From positions 1-15,069 of the forward strand of contig JAAFHR010000025.1 of NCBI GenBank assembly GCA_013298455.1: DNA of 15,069 nucleotides, written 5' to 3'. Each line of letters opens with the position of its first letter. Position 1 is the first letter of the stretch. The position numbers and the translations under genes are program-made. Shown here one piece after another: positions 14,260 through 15,069 of this stretch. The notes beneath the pieces were generated by a model, which worked only from the letters and a program-made list of their open reading frames with translations, was not told where the DNA came from and made no database searches. Origin of the DNA: Betaproteobacteria bacterium (GTDB lineage Bacteria > Pseudomonadota > Gammaproteobacteria > Burkholderiales > Casimicrobiaceae).

Positions 14260-14287
14260 TGCATTGGTTGCAAAAGCAACCAATGCA
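14260..14287 (-). repeat. perfect 12-bp intercistronic hairpin after the binding-protein gene
   Basis: TGCATTGGTTGC (14260-14271) and GCAACCAATGCA (14276-14287) form a perfect stem with a 4-nt AAAA/TTTT loop. It begins at the base directly after the binding-protein stop codon. No T-run follows on the minus strand, so full termination is unlikely. In binding-protein-dependent systems such stems often protect the upstream mRNA and give more binding protein than ATPase; that role here is inferred. Confidence 0.65.
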
Positions 14288-15069
14288 TCAAGGGAGAATT
14301 TTCAAATCCTTGACAAAGCGATCGGTCCAAGCGTCGTTGAATTTGACCTTGGTGGTGTCGATCATTTTGGCTGCGACCATCATGTCCCAGGTCTGCTTCA
14401 TCCGAGCTTCGGTGATGATGCCGATTCCCATTTTGGCGGCGTCACCACCGCCTACGATGCCGTTTTCCTTCATGACTTTTAAGCCGTTGGCGAGCTTGTC
14501 GGCGGTCATGTTCGGGTTGTCTTTGATGATGAGCGCGTTGCCGGGCGCTGGGTTTTTCATGTAGCTGGCCCAGCCCTCAATTGACGCTTTCACAAAATCC
14601 GCGACCATTTTTGGATTCGTATCAATCGTTTTCTTTAGCGTTGTAATCGTTGTGGAATAAGGCGGGTAGCCCAGATCGGCCATCAAAAACACATTGATCT
14701 TGCCGCCGGCTTGGGTGATCGCGTAGGGCTCAGACGACAAATAGCCTTGTTGCGCCAATTTCTTGTCAGCCATAAACGGTTGAATGTTGAAGGTGTAAGG
14801 GCGGGTCTGCGCATCGGTGAAGCCGTACTTTGCTTTTGCCCACGGATACCAAGCGGTGTGCGCCGCGCTCGAAATCAAGAGCGTGCGATCTTTCAGATCA
14901 CCAAACGATTTCACATCGTCATGCGCGATCACCACTTGCGGGTCTTTTTGAAACGCGGCGGCCACGTTAACCGCTTGGATGCCTTGCTCCCACGCTTTGT
15001 AGGATTGAATGTCGTAGCCCATGTAGAAATCGGCTTGACCAGCGGCCAAGAGCTGCAACGCGTTGACCT
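14288..15069 (-). CDS. ABC transporter substrate-binding protein, NMT1/SsuA-like (5' end outside window)
   Basis: The visible 259 residues are the C-terminal part of a periplasmic binding protein of the NMT1/THI5-like and SsuA/TauA class. The N-terminus and signal peptide lie beyond position 15069; such proteins are usually 320-345 residues. AAGQADFYMGYDIQSYKAWE is the hinge-proximal ligand segment, FGDLKDRTLLISS is the typical start of lobe 2, and TTTLKKTIDTNPKMVADFVK is the usual late helix. The frame is open to the window edge and the last residues are DRFVKDLKILP. As first gene of the operon SBP-ATPase-permease-amidohydrolase it captures the substrate that the enzyme probably deaminates. 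Thiamine-precursor pyrimidines, riboflavin, purines or sulfonates are all transported by relatives, so the ligand cannot be fixed. Confidence 0.9.
   Translation of the reverse strand, partial: VNALQLLAAGQADFYMGYDIQSYKAWEQGIQAVNVAAAFQKDPQVVIAHDDVKSFGDLKDRTLLISSAAHTAWYPWAKAKYGFTDAQTRPYTFNIQPFMADKKLAQQGYLSSEPYAITQAGGKINVFLMADLGYPPYSTTITTLKKTIDTNPKMVADFVKASIEGWASYMKNPAPGNALIIKDNPNMTADKLANGLKVMKENGIVGGGDAAKMGIGIITEARMKQTWDMMVAAKMIDTTKVKFNDAWTDRFVKDLKILP

Noticed and set aside
14260..14287. rho-independent terminator
   Set aside because: The stem is strong but no T-run follows on the minus strand, and the ATPase gene of the same operon lies downstream.

Overview
The window looks like a chromosomal segment of a betaproteobacterium, probably Burkholderiales-like. 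The main evidence is the 286-residue RpoH, whose N-terminus and RpoH box are of the betaproteobacterial type and whose gene lies behind a CIRCE element. The intergenic palindromic repeat families and the general gene content also fit. No phage, transposase, CRISPR array, tRNA or rRNA gene was seen. Species cannot be named from the sequence alone.

Layout. (1) 1-2123, minus strand: a LysR-type regulator followed 11 nt later by a luciferase-like flavin monooxygenase, then the first 16 codons of a further gene that leaves the window. (2) 2445-3338, plus strand: a patatin-like phospholipase with a lipoprotein signal. (3) 3346-4755, minus strand: a LuxR-type regulator with an autoinducer-type domain and no luxI nearby. 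Downstream of it are an 18-bp perfect dyad of lux-box form (3942-3959) and two small membrane-protein ORFs. (4) 5157-6301, minus strand: rpoH with a clean rho-independent terminator and an unusually informative promoter. That promoter holds a perfect CIRCE, a perfect TATAAT and a sigma-E-like GGAACTT-N16-TCTCA, all within about 45 bp. (5) 6419-9106, plus strand: a plausible sigma-70 promoter, a long palindromic repeat in the leader, and three overlapping genes for exported proteins. These are an amidohydrolase, a small Met/His-containing YtkA-like protein, and a di-heme peroxidase with MauG-like features. (6) 9313-15069, minus strand: an ABC uptake system (binding protein, ATPase, permease) that runs directly, with an 11-nt overlap, into an amidohydrolase of the 8-oxoguanine deaminase / hydroxyatrazine hydrolase type. 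A FAD-linked oxidase follows.

How the parts work together. Block 6 reads as import and hydrolytic deamination, perhaps followed by oxidation, of a nitrogen heterocycle; the substrate is an inference. Block 5 reads as a periplasmic oxidative or metal-related module. Block 4 integrates HrcA repression with housekeeping and possibly envelope-stress transcription of rpoH. Block 3 may be a small quorum-sensing-type circuit with small membrane proteins as outputs.

Most gaps in blocks 5 and 6 carry palindromic repeats of four families (CGCAGAT-type twice, CCGTTCGCCCTGAGC-type once, CCCTCTCCC-type twice, GACGAATGACGAA-type once). These repeats create false N-terminal extensions on the permease and ATPase reading frames. 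The starts given here exclude those extensions.
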